From positions 1,207,692 through 1,271,691 of the forward strand of contig NMRA01000032.1 in NCBI GenBank assembly GCA_002633005.1: a DNA stretch of 64,000 bases, read 5' to 3'. Under the pieces are notes generated by a model, which did no database searches, was not told the DNA's origin, and saw only the letters and a program-made list of their open reading frames with translations. Both the position numbers and the translations under genes were made by a program. Numbering within the stretch: the stretch's first letter is position 1; each line of letters opens with the position of its first letter. Below are positions 50,921-63,799 of this stretch, piece by piece. Origin of the DNA: Phoronis australis (taxonomy: Eukaryota; Phoronida; Phoronidae).

Positions 50921-51709
50921 NNNNNNNNNNNNNNNNNNNNNNNNNNNNNNNNNNNNNNNNNNNNNNNNNNNNNNNNNNNNNNNNNNNNNNNNNNNNNNNN
51001 NNNNNNNNNNNNNNNNNNNNNNNNNNNNNNNNNNNNNNNNNNNNNNNNNNNNNNNNNNNNNNNNNNNNNNNNNNNNNNNNNNNNNNNNNNNNNNNNNNNN
51101 NNNNNNNNNNNNNNNNNNNNNNNNNNNNNNNNNNNNNNNNNNNNNNNNNNNNNNNNNNNNNNNNNNNNNNNNNNNNNNNNNNNNNNNNNNNNNNNNNNNN
51201 NNNNNNNNNNNNNNNNNNNNNNNNNNNNNNNNNNNNNNNNNNNNNNNNNNNNNNNNNNNNNNNNNNNNNNNNNNNNNNNNNNNNNNNNNNNNNNNNNNNN
51301 NNNNNNNNNNNNNNNNNNNNNNNNNNNNNNNNNNNNNNNNNNNNNNNNNNNNNNNNNNNNNNNNNNNNNNNNNNNNNNNNNNNNNNNNNNNNNNNNNNNN
51401 NNNNNNNNNNNNNNNNNNNNNNNNNNNNNNNNNNNNNNNNNNNNNNNNNNNNNNNNNNNNNNNNNNNNNNNNNNNNNNNNNNNNNNNNNNNNNNNNNNNN
51501 NNNNNNNNNNNNNNNNNNNNNNNNNNNNNNNNNNNNNNNNNNNNNNNNNNNNNNNNNNNNNNNNNNNNNNNNNNNNNNNNNNNNNNNNNNNNNNNNNNNN
51601 NNNNNNNNNNNNNNNNNNNNNNNNNNNNNNNNNNNNNNNNNNNNNNNNNNNNNNNNNNNNNNNNNNNNNNNNNNNNNNNNNNNNNNNNNNNNNNNNNNNN
51701 NNNNNNNNN
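50921..51709. other. Scaffold gap (789 N)
   Basis: Lies at the junction of units 2 and 3. By comparison with unit 1 to 2, about 0.9 kb of leader sequence is missing here. Confidence 1.
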
Positions 51710-51839
51710 GAAATCAAAAATGAACAACATTGAGCTAGTCGCGTATTCATTAGAATAAGATAACGTGGTTCAATCGGAACTGGGCAGCGCTCAACGACAA
51801 TATGTGACTGTTATCACTGACAGGCAAAAACTTATAGTC

Positions 51840-53590
51840 TAGGGGGAGCACACAGAACACAAGCCAGCTAACCTATGCACGGAGAGTTTATGCATGATCA
51901 TATCATCAGGGTGAAGCAAACAGAACTCACGGCAGTTAACATGAACATGGATAGTTTACATGGCCCTATAGTCTGGGGAGCACACAGAACGTACGCCAGT
52001 TAACGTGAACATGGACAGTTTACATGACAATATAATCTGGGGAGAAGCACACAGAACGTTGGCCAATCACGTGAAAATGGACAGTCTACATGGTCATATA
52101 GTCTGTGGAGGAGCACGCAGACCATAGGTCAGTTAACATGAATATGGATAGATTGCATGGCCGCATAGTCTGGAGAGGAGCGCACTCAACATGGCCAGTT
52201 AACATGAACATGGTCTGTTTATGGGTCCGTATAGTCTGGGAGGAGCACGTACAGAACGCAAGCCAGTTAACATGAAGATGAACAGCGTACATGGCCGTAT
52301 AGTCTGGAGAGGACACAGAACATACGCCACTTAACATCAACAAGGACAGTTTACAAGGCCATAGAGTCTGTCCGGGGGTGGAGTGCACAGAAAGCAGACC
52401 AGTTAACATGAACATGAACAGTTTATATATTACGAAGTAATCTGGAGGATGACTCAGAACTTAGGCCAAATAACATGAACATGGGCAGTTTACATGACCA
52501 TATAGTGTGGGGAGGAGCAGGAGTCCGTTAATCACTAAGTTAACGTGAACATGGACAGATTGCATGGCCACATAGCCTGGGGAGGAGCACACAGAAAGTA
52601 GGCCAACTAACATGAACATAGACAGTTTATATGACGGAATAATCTGGAGGATGACTCAGAACTTGGGCCAAATAACATGAACACGGACAGTTTACATGAC
52701 CATATAGTATGGGGAGGAGCACGTAGACTGTAGGCCATTTCACATAAATGTGAACAAATTGCGTGGCCACTTAGGCTGGGGAGGAGTTCAAAGAATGTAG
52801 GCCTGTGCCAGTTAACATGAACATGAGCAGTTTACATGGTCATATAGTCTGGGGAGGAACACACAGTATGTACGCCGGTTAACGTGAACATGGACAGTTT
52901 ACACGACCATATAGTCTGGGTAGGAGCACGGAGACCGTGTAGGCCACTCAGTTCACATGAACATGAACTGATTGCATGGCCATATAGTCTGGGGAGGAAC
53001 ACACAGAACGTAGGCCAATTAACTTGAATATGGACAATTTACATAGCCATATAGTCTGGGGAGGAGCACATAGACTGTACTACAGGCCAGTTCACATGAA
53101 CGTGAACAGATTGCATGGCCACTTATGCTGGGGAGGAGTGCAAAGAATGTAGGCCTGTGCCAGTTAACATGAACATGGGCAGTTTACATGGCCATATGCT
53201 CTAGGGAGGAACACGCAGAACGTAGGCCGGTTAACGTGAACACTGACAGTTTACAAGACCATGTAGTCTGGGGAGGAGCATGGAGACCGTAGGTCAGTTA
53301 ACATGACCGTGGGCATCCGTGACGATATAGTCTGGATGATCACACAGAACGTAGGCCAGTTAACGATGAACCTGGACAGTTTACAAAGCCATATAGTCTG
53401 GAGCGGTCGGGGCACTCCGCTCACATGTTCATGGACAATTTACATTGCCATATAATCCGGAGAGATCAGAGCGCACAGAACGTACACCAGTCAATCAATG
53501 TGTGCAGTTTACATGGCCAAATAATCTGAGGAGCAGCAAACAGAACGTACGTGCGCTAACATGTACATGAACAGTTTTTGAGCACTCGTG
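51840..53590 (+). repeat. 67-bp minisatellite, unit 3
   Basis: Same monomer; about 26 copies. Its left part (51840-52500) is closest to unit 4 (58810-59470), including shared indels. Confidence 0.95.
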
Positions 53591-54383
53591 ATAAAAAAGC
53601 ACAGAACGTAGTGGTACAGTTTACATTAGTGTGTTACATCCTAAGGGAGATGGAGTGCGAAGATTCCACGAGAGTTCACATGAATATTCACAATTCCCTC
53701 CTTAAAACATTGTTTTCTACATAAAGTGTTTCAATGTTGTTAGTTCTTAATTTCACACCTTTCAATATCTTGACGAACTGATCTAGTTGAAACAGATTTA
53801 ATCTTGGAGCTTGTACAGGTGTACCACGTATTTTTTTCAACTTTGGGTTTTGAAGATTTTTGAAATGTAAATTTGGTAAAGCATTTGTTGGCCCCTGAAT
53901 AGAAATGAAATTGTCCAGAAAACCCAACTTTCATACTTTTGGCACAAATGACGCTTTCGAGACCAGTCAGCTACGAATTTCATTCAGACAATATCCACCG
54001 ATTTCACTAATTTAAAAGTTACAGCAGTGGAAATGAAAATCTTTCAGGTAATAATTTTCCAATGATCGTTTAGACAAATGAGGTGATGCTGAGGTTGTTT
54101 CTGGAAGGCCAGTGTTTAAAAGTAAAGTGAAATATAAACTAATCCACTTAAGCTCATAAAATAGCTCTTGTGGTTATCCTTGCCATGATAGGGCTTGATT
54201 GCCGTTACTGACAACAGCGATTCATGAACACGCGTCATGGTTGGAGTTGGCTAGCTCTAAAATGACGCAAATTCAAATAATGGCGGATGTATCTTTTCCT
54301 TCTGATTTGAGTTGCCCAAAACCGCTTCGATTAAAAATTAACCTTTGACGAAACGTCCCTTTAAACTAAGTCAGATTTGAAAC

Positions 54384-54459
54384 CTCGCTGGTTCCCTGCG
54401 TGCCGCTAGATGGGGCGGTAGCCGTGCTGGCTGGGCTAAGCACGCAGGGAACCAGCGAG
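54384..54459. mobile_element. 76-bp hairpin insertion private to unit 3
   Basis: Perfect 20-bp terminal inverted repeats (CTCGCTGGTTCCCTGCGTGC) around a 36-base loop. Flanked by ttgaaac on both sides (left atttgaaac, right acttgaaac), while units 1, 2 and 4 have a single uninterrupted copy of this site, so it is a clean insertion after array expansion. Confidence 0.9.
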
Positions 54460-54654
54460 ACTTGAAACAAGGATAAGCCATTGATGCCCTGAAAATATAA
54501 GGCCTGTTTGTCAATGGCGACAAGAGTGATAACACAGATGTGGACAGACTCCTGTAGTAATAGTAAGCTAATAGTCAGGATATGAACCCTCATTACTAAA
54601 GCTAAAATTTGTAACTAGACTGAAAAATGGAAATCTAACGAAGCCGTCTCCGGA

Positions 54655-56235
54655 TTAATCCAACGGTATCCAGGATAAATCCAAAATATCTTCGTCTTCC
54701 AATATGGTTGTCAAACTGGGATAGACAATCTGAAACAGAAACCAATTGAAAACTCAACAGAAATAAATTACTAAAGATCTATAAAGCTTGTCACTAACAG
54801 CTTTAAAAATGTTTACTTTCTTACACGCGTCGATATAACATTAAATTATGGTCATTTTTTAAGTAAAATTTCGAAGCTCCCAAGCGCGTCTTGGTTACAA
54901 AGCACGATTATAGATACACGCACTTCTGCTTAGGAAGTTCATCTGCCGGTAAATTCATACTGCGTCAATGTTTGAATAAAGATTGTTTATAGTAATGTAA
55001 CGATATGAAGCATACTTACGCTGCGGCCTTGTATTTTTCTTTTGGAGATCACTGCTCCGTACTCTAAGTCTGCGCAAACTAAATCTACCTGGAATATATG
55101 AGAGCAAAGTTTTAAATCATTAGCTTATATTTATTGAAGCAACAGTTGAAAAGTACAAAATTGTATGACGTTTAACGGTACCTTGACTAGATTTCAGGTT
55201 CCTGGTTTCAACGAAGAGTCCACTGACAAGTCTGTTCCCAAATTTTCTATGGAAGTCACGTCTATTCTCTACATCGAAGGATTTCATGTGTGTTTTTGTT
55301 GTGGGGAGTAATTTTAGAAATGTTAGAGCTGTCTTTTACTGATGACTGCTAATGATTTGGAAATTCGAAGAACTATGCAAAATAGTAAAACAAATGTTAC
55401 AATGTCTATTGTAAAGATCCCGGGTTTGCGTTTCGGTGTTACATTAAGTGTAGTTAAAAAGAAAACTGTCAATGAATTGTTTCCTACAAAAACGACATGA
55501 AGTGCAAATCGGTCAAGGACGTATCCACGTATAGCATTAGACACATCACGTGTATGTAACTTCCTTTTCATATAAACAACGAAATATGCCTACTAAACCC
55601 TGGTTAGTTCATCACCTTGTTCTCTTGTTCAGAAACTCTTTGTTTTTTAAGTCTATTCAAGAAAGCCGGAATTGGCTCAAACACATGCTTGGGGTCAGGC
55701 TCTCCGAATTCTTTTTCTAATTGTTCTAACATCATGCAGATGTTATCGAGTCTCTGTGCAAGTGCAAGACATCTTGAGCGTGTCTGGTTGCCTTTGGACG
55801 CCTCCGTCTGGAGATCCTGCATGACCGTGACTATCTCATCGGATGTTTTTGAGAATGACAGAGTTCTTGCAGCTCCTTGAGATGCATAGTCAGCCGATAC
55901 GATCTCTGCCGCTTCTGAAATTGAATGGATTTGATTGACAATTTTATGTTTTGCTTATTTGTGAAACTCTGCAAACAAATTAAAAAGATCAAATTCTAAA
56001 ATTAAAAGGAATTTCACTAAATATGGTTTGTTTTCTTAAAAATGATGGTCTTACCAGTGTTGCCAATCACGTCATCGCGTTTGCCACCGTCCCCTTGACG
56101 TTTCAGAACACATTTGTGGCAAGAGCACTGTTTCTTCAACTTCTTCAGGGCATAGTGCCTCGCTCTTTGCAGAAATGACTCCTTTTTGCCGCCTTTTGAA
56201 CCATTTTGTTTCCTTCTCTTCAGAATGCATGGCAT
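54655..56235 (-). CDS. Array gene copy 3, 207 residues
   Basis: Exons A 56055-56235 (ATG 56235), B 55616-55914, C 55020-55088, D 54655-54729. Exon C is 30 bases shorter than in the other copies: ten residues are missing (VCA joins directly to DLEYGAV) and the frame is kept. Other changes: PCILKRRK for PCIPKRRK, FEPIPAFLNRL for FEPSPAFLKRL, tail EDILDLSWIPLD. All splice sites are intact. Confidence 0.78.
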
Positions 56236-56270
56236 TTTGAAACTCTTGTCTAGCTTCACTACTACCAAAG

Positions 56271-56309
56271 TGACGTCACGTAATTGTTGAATTGTTAAAT
56301 ATGACGTAA
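56271..56309 (-). promoter_or_regulatory. Paired CRE-like sites, copy 3
   Basis: TGACGTCA 56271-56278 (36 bases from the ATG) and TGACGTAA 56302-56309, as in the other copies. Confidence 0.6.
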
Positions 56310-57356
56310 ACTCCCGAATTTCAACGTAAGTCAACGAGAAAAATATGCTGATATGGGAAACACGAATAGACCTATCAAAGAAGCAGTTTTTAGTTGGCCT
56401 GCGTTTTATCATGGAACTCAAGGCACGGGATGCTAACTACCGTACTTGACCCATGTTTTACTTGTTTTATTGCGAGCCCGGGCTTTCAAGGGAGTGGCCG
56501 AGTGTGTTTGCACTGAATTTCCCGACAGTTTTGATTTTTTTTCTAAAACCCGCCATGAACCATTTGCGATTTTCCATCCGTTTTTTCACTGACGACTGTA
56601 TTAGGACGTTCGCGTGTCTCTCACGCTAATGCAGTGGTTTAATCTGTGTTCGAGGGCAACATGAGCTCTACACTTTTCCTACCCATTCCACGACACATAT
56701 TTCATTTTTTGTTCAATTGACTCAAAATTTGTCCACAATATACAATTTACGCTGAGTCAATCCCTTTCAATAGGATGTTTTTCAGACCAAAGATGTAATA
56801 ATGACTTAGGATCCCCTGTAATCGTTCATTTGTCACATACGTACATTGAGTCTTAAAAACAATTTGCAGGGCTCAGTAAAACTAATTATTATTTAGTTTT
56901 TACATGTGATAGTATTAACCCATGTTAAAAATTCCGTGGGGGTATTACATAAGGTCGCCGTTGTGGTCAACTTCCTAAAGAGACGTATTTGTTGTCGTTT
57001 AACTCGGGCTATTGTTCAATCAAGATGTAGATGGTATAAGACAAACCCTGGTGAATAACGTGTACACCAATAATATTTAAACTTCCACAAAAATCGATTC
57101 ATGTCCAAAATTAATTGTGAATTCCCTGCACGTCGGACCGGTGTGACCAAAAAGGTACTTTACAAAATTTTAAGCCCAATAATTACCTCCAGGACGAAAA
57201 CGGCAAAATAACTTGGGATAATGCTAAAATTTGTAAGCTCGATTATTACCTCGATGTTATTATTTATTATCGGAATTGGAAGTAGTCCAACTTGGTCATA
57301 AAAAAAACATTTCTAAAGCGAAAGTCAGTCCTGTTGCCCAATGTAGTGTTGTTTAA

Positions 57357-57590
57357 GTGTTTGTATGCCCTATTAGCGATTGTCAAACGGTTTGGAATCT
57401 TTTCCGTCGGTTATCTATGCATATTCAAAATGGTGCCATCCTAGAACATTTTCTGCAAAGCCACGAACTTAAAATCACCCGTCAAGGAATTGTGGAAAAC
57501 ACGTCTGTAGAGCACGATGTGATGCGATTGAAAGTATTGGAGTCCCTTTCGGTTGCATTTGAGGAGCCTGTTTTGAAGGAGCAGCAAACA
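57357..57590 (+). pseudogene. Decayed GIY-YIG endonuclease fragment (Penelope-like), unit 3
   Basis: Frame FRRLSMHIQNGAILEHF ... RLKVLESLSVAFEEP is open, but the YIGQT segment is deleted (13 or so bases missing around 57385 compared with unit 2), so it is not a working nuclease. Confidence 0.6.
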
Positions 57591-57849
57591 TGTTCGCGTG
57601 ACTTTCCTGTTACCCCCCCCCCTTCATTTGTTATTCTTTGCAGTATTTCACACCTGTCATGCCCCACTGTGTATGTCTCCAGCTTTTTCTCTGTGGTGGC
57701 ATTACTGTGTCATTTATTTCCACTTGAGAATGAAACAAGTATGTTCGAAATATCGATTGTCTTTTAATCATATCTCTTAGTCAGTTGCTTCAGCAATGTT
57801 CTGTTCCGTGTCGAACATCGTTCCGAGGATACGAACAGAACGGAATGTA

Positions 57850-58800
57850 AAACAATGTTGTCTTTATATTTATTTTATTATAAATAATACAAAATTACAT
57901 AGCACAGTACCTCGTAAACAAATTAAGAATCTGCCTAAACTAAGTAACCAAAAATCTTGTTGACCTGATAAATAAGTAACAGGAATAATATGAAGTTCAC
58001 ACTAGGATACATTTCATATTTAATAGGTCTTGACGTTAACTATCGACTAAAACGCGATAATAGACAAGTTTTAATGGCAAGTCTATATGTTATCGCTGTC
58101 AAAAATCAATTTCGATATTAGAAATCAGTATCAAAATCGACAAGATTTTTGGAAAGCAAAGACATCTGAGATGTCACTCAATTTGTGATAGAAAATTAAT
58201 CCTGGATTGTCCATAAGCTTCTTCAAAAAGTCAGCACTATTCACTGAGCAATTCCTGAAAAGGAATCTCCGCCATATTTTAAAGATTTCAAAAGGTACCC
58301 CACCGCTATACATAATGGGCGACTTCCAACTTGATTCACATAATAACAATTGGATGTTCAGAAACAACCTTTCTGATCCTAAGTTTCTATCAACAAACAA
58401 CAGGAAATTATTTTCGCAAAAAAATCACTCTTGTAACCTCTGAAGGATGTAAGCATTGAAGTTCATTGTAGAAAATACGTACTAACCACTCAGAAAGCTG
58501 TGTGATATCGATGCTGCGTTGTATGAGTTGTGTAAAATATCAGATAGTCGTTACCGGCTACGACTTCTTAATAAAACGTATATTTCGAATCAGAACGATA
58601 TTCAAATCGTTCTCTTCGAAACCCAATTGACGCATTGGACAACTTTTTAAGACAAAAATCTGTTTATCGCTTGACTGAAAGGTGCGAAATCAAAAATGAA
58701 CAACATCGAGCTAGTCGCGTATTCATTAGAATGAGATAACGTGGTTCAATCGGAACTGAGCAGCCTTCAACGACAATATGTGACTGTTATCACTGACGGG
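57850..58800. other. Leader of unit 4
   Basis: Non-coding, homologous to 37316-38390 and 44130-45090. Confidence 0.6.
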
Positions 58801-59515
58801 CAAAAACTTATAGTCTAGGGGGATCACACAGAACACAAGCCAGCTAACCTATGCACGGAGAGTTTATGCATGATCATATCATCAGGGTGAAGCAAACAGA
58901 ACTCACGACAGTTACCATGAACATGGATAGTTTACATGGCTATATAGTCTGGCGAGCACACAGAACGCACGCCAGTTAAGGTGAACATGGACAGTTTAAA
59001 TGACAATATAATCTGGGGAGGAGCACACAGAACGTTGGCCAATCACGTGAAAATGGACAGTCTACATGGTCATATATTCTGTGGAGGAGCACGCAGACCA
59101 TAGGTCAGTTAACATGAACATGGATAGATTGCATAGCCGCATAGTCTGGAGAGGAGCGCACACAACATGGTCAGTTAACATGAACATGGACTGTTTATAG
59201 GTCCGTATAGTCTGGGAGGAGCACGTACAGAACGCAAGCCAGTTAACATGAAGATGAACAGCTTACATGGCCGTATAGTCTGGAGAGGACACAGAACATA
59301 CGCCACTTATCATCAACAACGACAGTTTACAAGGCCATATAGTCTGGGGAGGAGCACACAGAACGTGGGCCAGTTAACATGAACATGGACAGTTTATATG
59401 ACGAAATAATCTGGAGGATGACTCAGAACTTAGGCGAAATAACATGAACATGGGCAGTTTACATGACTGTATAGTATATGGGGAGGAGCAGGAGACCGAA
59501 GATCATCAAGTTAAC

Positions 59516-61232
59516 TGAAATTTCAAATTATCGCCCAATAACATTACTTAACACCCTGTCCAAAATCTTTGAGAAGATCATTGCTCAAAGTATTCTTACA
59601 TTTCTCAAACAAAACAACTTGATCTATCATCGTCAATTTGGTTTTTTGCGTGGGAACAGCACCGTGGCACAACTTGTTGAAATAGTACATGAGATTCATT
59701 TACATTTTGAGAAGGGAGAGAGTGTCAGGTCCATTTTTCTAGATATAGCTTCTGCTTTCGACTGTGTCCCTCACGACCTTCTACTTCACAAACTTCGATC
59801 CTATGGCATTACTGGTAATCTTTTAAACATGATCACCTCATATCTCTCCGAAAGAACATACAGTGTTCGTGTCGATGGCGTACTTTCAATTTTATCCCAT
59901 CCTGGATTTGTAAACGCAGGTGTACCGCAGGGTAGCGTATTGGGCCCTCTTCTCTTCTTGGTTTATATTAATGACCTTCCTGATAACCTGTCATGTAGCA
60001 CATACCTTTATGCAGATGACACGGCGCTTTTTTACCCCTTCGCAGGGAGCAGCCCTGAATGTTCTTTGCAGCTTCAACACGACTTAAATAAACTAAGCTA
60101 TTGGTCACAAGAATGGAGAATGAATTTTAAACCAGAAAAAAGCGTTGACCTTACCTTCTCCAAATCTATTAATGCTCTCTTCCTTGTTGACCCGTCTTAT
60201 GACCTTAAACTTAATGATGAAATCATTCCTAGAAAACAGTCGCACAGACATCTGGGTATACTGTTAGATGAAAAACTCTCATTCACCCCTCACGTTCGGG
60301 AGCTCGTACAAAAAACTCAGGAACTAATTAACCCACTTAAGCTTGTCTCTCGTCATCTGAATTCTACACATTTAGAAGTTTTGTTCAAGTCCTTTGTACT
60401 TCCACACATTGATTATTGTGATATTATATATCAGTCTGCCAATACGGGTGCACTCCAACATTTGGAGAAGTTACAATATCAAGCCGCCTTACTCATAACT
60501 GGAGCTTACAGGGGATCCAATAGTGTTAAGGTTTTGAATAATCTCAAGTGGCCCAAACTGTCTACTCGACGCAATCTTCACATGACCACATTTACGTTCA
60601 AGGTAATAAACAATGTCAACAACGTGTCTGTCAAAAAAATATTTGATCTATATATTAGACAAGGCCATCGTAGTGATTTGAGATTCTCCACCCCATATGC
60701 AATTCCTCCGTCGTTCAGTCAGGCATTCAGAAGGTCTACAGTCATGATGTGCATCAACAACTGGAATTCTCTTCCAGTCTCTGTTAAGGAAAGCAACTCT
60801 TTTACGAGTATAAAAAATAATTTTAGAACTGTTTTTCATAATTTTGATAACTCAACACCCTTGACTCAATTCTCCCTTACCCGCGATAACGAAATAGCAT
60901 TGTACAGATCAAGATGTGGCCTTTTCCTCAACTCTGACAAGTTCAGGCACAACTTTAGTAATGTATCTCCAAACTGTAAATGTGGTGACCATCAATCTTA
61001 TCCTCATATTTTCTTCAAATGTCCCCTCATCGAATCCCTGAGAGACTCACTCTTTCGTGCACTCAATGATAACCAATCAGTTGTTAACGCTCTCAATTCT
61101 TGTAATAATATCCCTACTAGAGTTACATTATTACTGAATGGTAGTCCTAACCTTGACTTTGTTCTTAACGAATTCCTCCTAAGCAACGTTAGCAAATTTT
61201 TATATACCGTTTATCAATATTGTTGCATCTGA
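59516..61232 (+). CDS. LINE ORF2 fragment: reverse transcriptase
   Basis: Open frame from the truncation point to TGA at 61230-61232. RT motifs in order: NYRPITLLNTLSKIFEKII, QFGFLRGNST, FLDIASAFDCVPHDLLLHKL, GVPQGSVLGPLLFLVYIND, YADDTALF (catalytic Asp pair), then SHRHLGILLD, and a C-terminal segment with HIFFKCP. This pattern is that of the Jockey/CR1-type LINEs; I cannot fix the clade. The endonuclease domain and ORF1 are absent. An ATG in the flanking minisatellite (59478) happens to be in frame, but there is no sign that it is used. Confidence 0.93.
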
Positions 61233-61466
61233 TTTCCCTACATGAATCTGTAAATATTTTTGTTTTTATATATCTGTAATAGCATGTCTAAGTATTGGAA
61301 TACTTATTTTAGATACTACTTAATTGTATATATCTCTATGTATATAAGTTTCATTGATGAATTGTTTACAACCCAGATATAATGCTTCGCGGTTTCTGGG
61401 TTTGTTATTATTTCTTTGTATGTTCTGTGTATCCTTCAATAAATATATATCACAGTGAAAAAAAAA
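59516..61466 (+). mobile_element. 5'-truncated non-LTR retrotransposon (LINE)
   Basis: Flanked by an 11-bp target duplication ATCAAGTTAAC (59505-59515 and 61467-61477), truncated at the 5' end within the reverse transcriptase and ending in an A-run (about 61458-61466) after a 3' UTR of about 230 bases. These are the hallmarks of target-primed reverse transcription. The unbroken frame suggests a recent insertion. Confidence 0.95.
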
Positions 61467-62339
61467 ATCAAGTTAACGTGAACATGGACAGATTGCATGG
61501 CCACATAGTCTTGGGAGGAGCACACAGAAAGTACAGGCCAATTAACATGAACATAGACAGTTTACATGGCGGTATAGTCTGGGTAGGAGCACACAGAACG
61601 TAGGCCAGTTAACATGAACATGGACAGTTTACATGGCGGTATAGTCTGGGTAGGAGCACACAGAACGTAGGCCAGTTAATATGAACACGGACAGTTTACA
61701 TGGCCATATAGTTTGGGAGGGGCATGTGCAGAACGTAAGCCAGTTAACATGAACAAGGTCATATTATATGACCATATAGCCTGGAGGAGCACACAGATTG
61801 TAGGACAGTTAACGATGAACATACTATTAGACAGTTTACATGCCGTGGCCATATAGTCAGGGGAGGAGCACACAGAACGATGCCAGTTCACATGAACATG
61901 GAAAATTTACATGGCCATATAGTCTGGGGAGGAGCAAAGAGACGTAGGTCAATAAACATGAACATGGACAGGTTACATGACCATATAGTCTGGGGAGAAG
62001 CAAGAAGAAAATAAGTCAGTTAACATGAACATAGAGAGTTTACATGGCCATATAATTTGGTAGTCTGGGGAGGAGAACACCGAACGTACACCAATTATCC
62101 TGAACATGGACAGCTTACAAGGGCACATAATAGGGAGCGGGGCGGAGCACACAGAACGCACGTCCGCTAACACGTGCATGGACAATTTACATTACCATAT
62201 GGTCTGGGAAGGTTGGAGCACACAGAACGTAGACCAGTCTATGTACAGTTTACATGGCCAAATACTCTGGGGAGCAGCAAACAGAACGTACGTCCGCTAA
62301 CATGTACACGGACAGTTTTCGAGGACACGTGATGAGGGA

Positions 62340-63339
62340 AATAAAGCTCAGAACGTAGTGGCTGTAACAAATACAAGTACAATTTACATTAGTGTGTTAC
62401 ATCCTACGGGAGATGGAACGCGAAGATTCCACGAGAGTTAATATGAATCTTCACAATTCCCCATTTAAAACATTGTTATCAACATCAAGCGATTCAATGT
62501 TGTTCGTTTTTGATTTCACACCTTTAAGGTCTTGATATACTAATCTTAAAAGGGTTTAATCTTTGAGCTTGTACAGGTGTACCACGTATTTTTTTCCACT
62601 TTGGGTTTTGAAGATTGTTGAAATGTAATTTGGTAAAGCATTTGTTGGCCCTGAATAGAAATAAAATTGTCCAGAAAACTCAACTTTCGTACTTTCGGCG
62701 CAAATCACGCTTTCGAGACTAGTCAGCTACGTATTTCATTTAAACGATATCCACCATTTTCGTTTTGTATTTTAGAAGTTACTGCGGAGGAAATAGAAAT
62801 CTTTCATGTAATAATTTTGCATTGACCGTTTAGGCAAATGAGGTGATGCTGAGGTTGTTTCTGGAAAGCCAATGTTTAAAAATAAAGTGAAATATAAACT
62901 AATCCACTCAGCTCATAAAATAGCTCTTGTGATATTCTTTGCCATGATAGCACTTGATTGCCGTTACTAACAACAGCATAAAAGTATCAGCGATTTACGA
63001 AAACGCGTCATGGCTAGCTCTAAAATCACGCAAATTCAAATAATGGCGGATGTATCTTTTGCCTCTGATTTGAGTTGCCCAAAAGCGCTTCGATTTAAAA
63101 TTAACCTTTGAGGAAATGCCCCTTTTAACTAAGTCAGACTTGAAATAACAATAAGCCATTGATACCCTGAAAATATAAGACCTGGTCGTCAGTGGTGACA
63201 AAAGTGATAACACAGATGTAGACAGACTCCTGCAGTAATAGTTGCCTAAGCTAACAGTCAGGATATGAACCCTCATTACTAAAGCTTAAAATTTGTATCT
63301 AGACTGGAAAAATGAAAATCTAAAGAAGCCGTCATTGGA
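62340..63339. other. 3' flank between minisatellite and gene, unit 4
   Basis: Homologous to 40000-41009; no conserved frame. Confidence 0.5.
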
Positions 63340-63799
63340 TTAATCCAACGGTATCCAGGACAAATCAAAAATATCTTCGTCTTCCAATATGGTTGTCAAG
63401 CTGGAAGAGGCAATCTGAAACAGAAAACAATTGAAAACTCAACAGAAATAAATTACTAAAGATCTATAAAGCTTGTCACCAACAACTTTAAAAATGTTTA
63501 CTTTCTTAAACGTGTTACCATGACATTAAACTATGGTCATTTTTAAGTAAAATTTCGGAGCTCTCGGGCGAGTCTTAATTATAAAGCACGATAGATATAC
63601 GCTCTTCTGCTTAGTAAGTTCATCTGCCGGTAAATTCATACTGCGTCAATGTTTGAATACAGATTGTTAATAGCAATGTAACGACGTGGAGGATACTTAC
63701 GCTGCGGCCTTGTATTTTTCTCTTGGAGATCACTGCTCCGTACTCTGAATCTGGGAATAACTTTAATCTTTCTTGCGTCACTGCGCAAACTAAATCTAC
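63340..63799 (-). CDS. Array gene copy 4, 3' exons only (cut by window edge)
   Basis: Exon C 63701-63799 (33 codons, ERLKLFPDSEYGAVISKRK) and exon D 63340-63414 (ending EDIFDLSWIPLD, TAA at 63340-63342). Splice sites are intact. Exons A and B should lie to the right of position 64000. Confidence 0.78.

Larger units (their letters stand above)
58810..62330 (+). repeat. 67-bp minisatellite, unit 4, split by a LINE
   Basis: Monomers at 58810-59515 and 61467-62330. The interruption is the retrotransposon described separately; its target duplication lies inside a monomer. Confidence 0.95.

Noticed and set aside
50781-51758. Very long frames across the 789-N gap
   Set aside because: Artefact of translating N; only a few real codons at each end.
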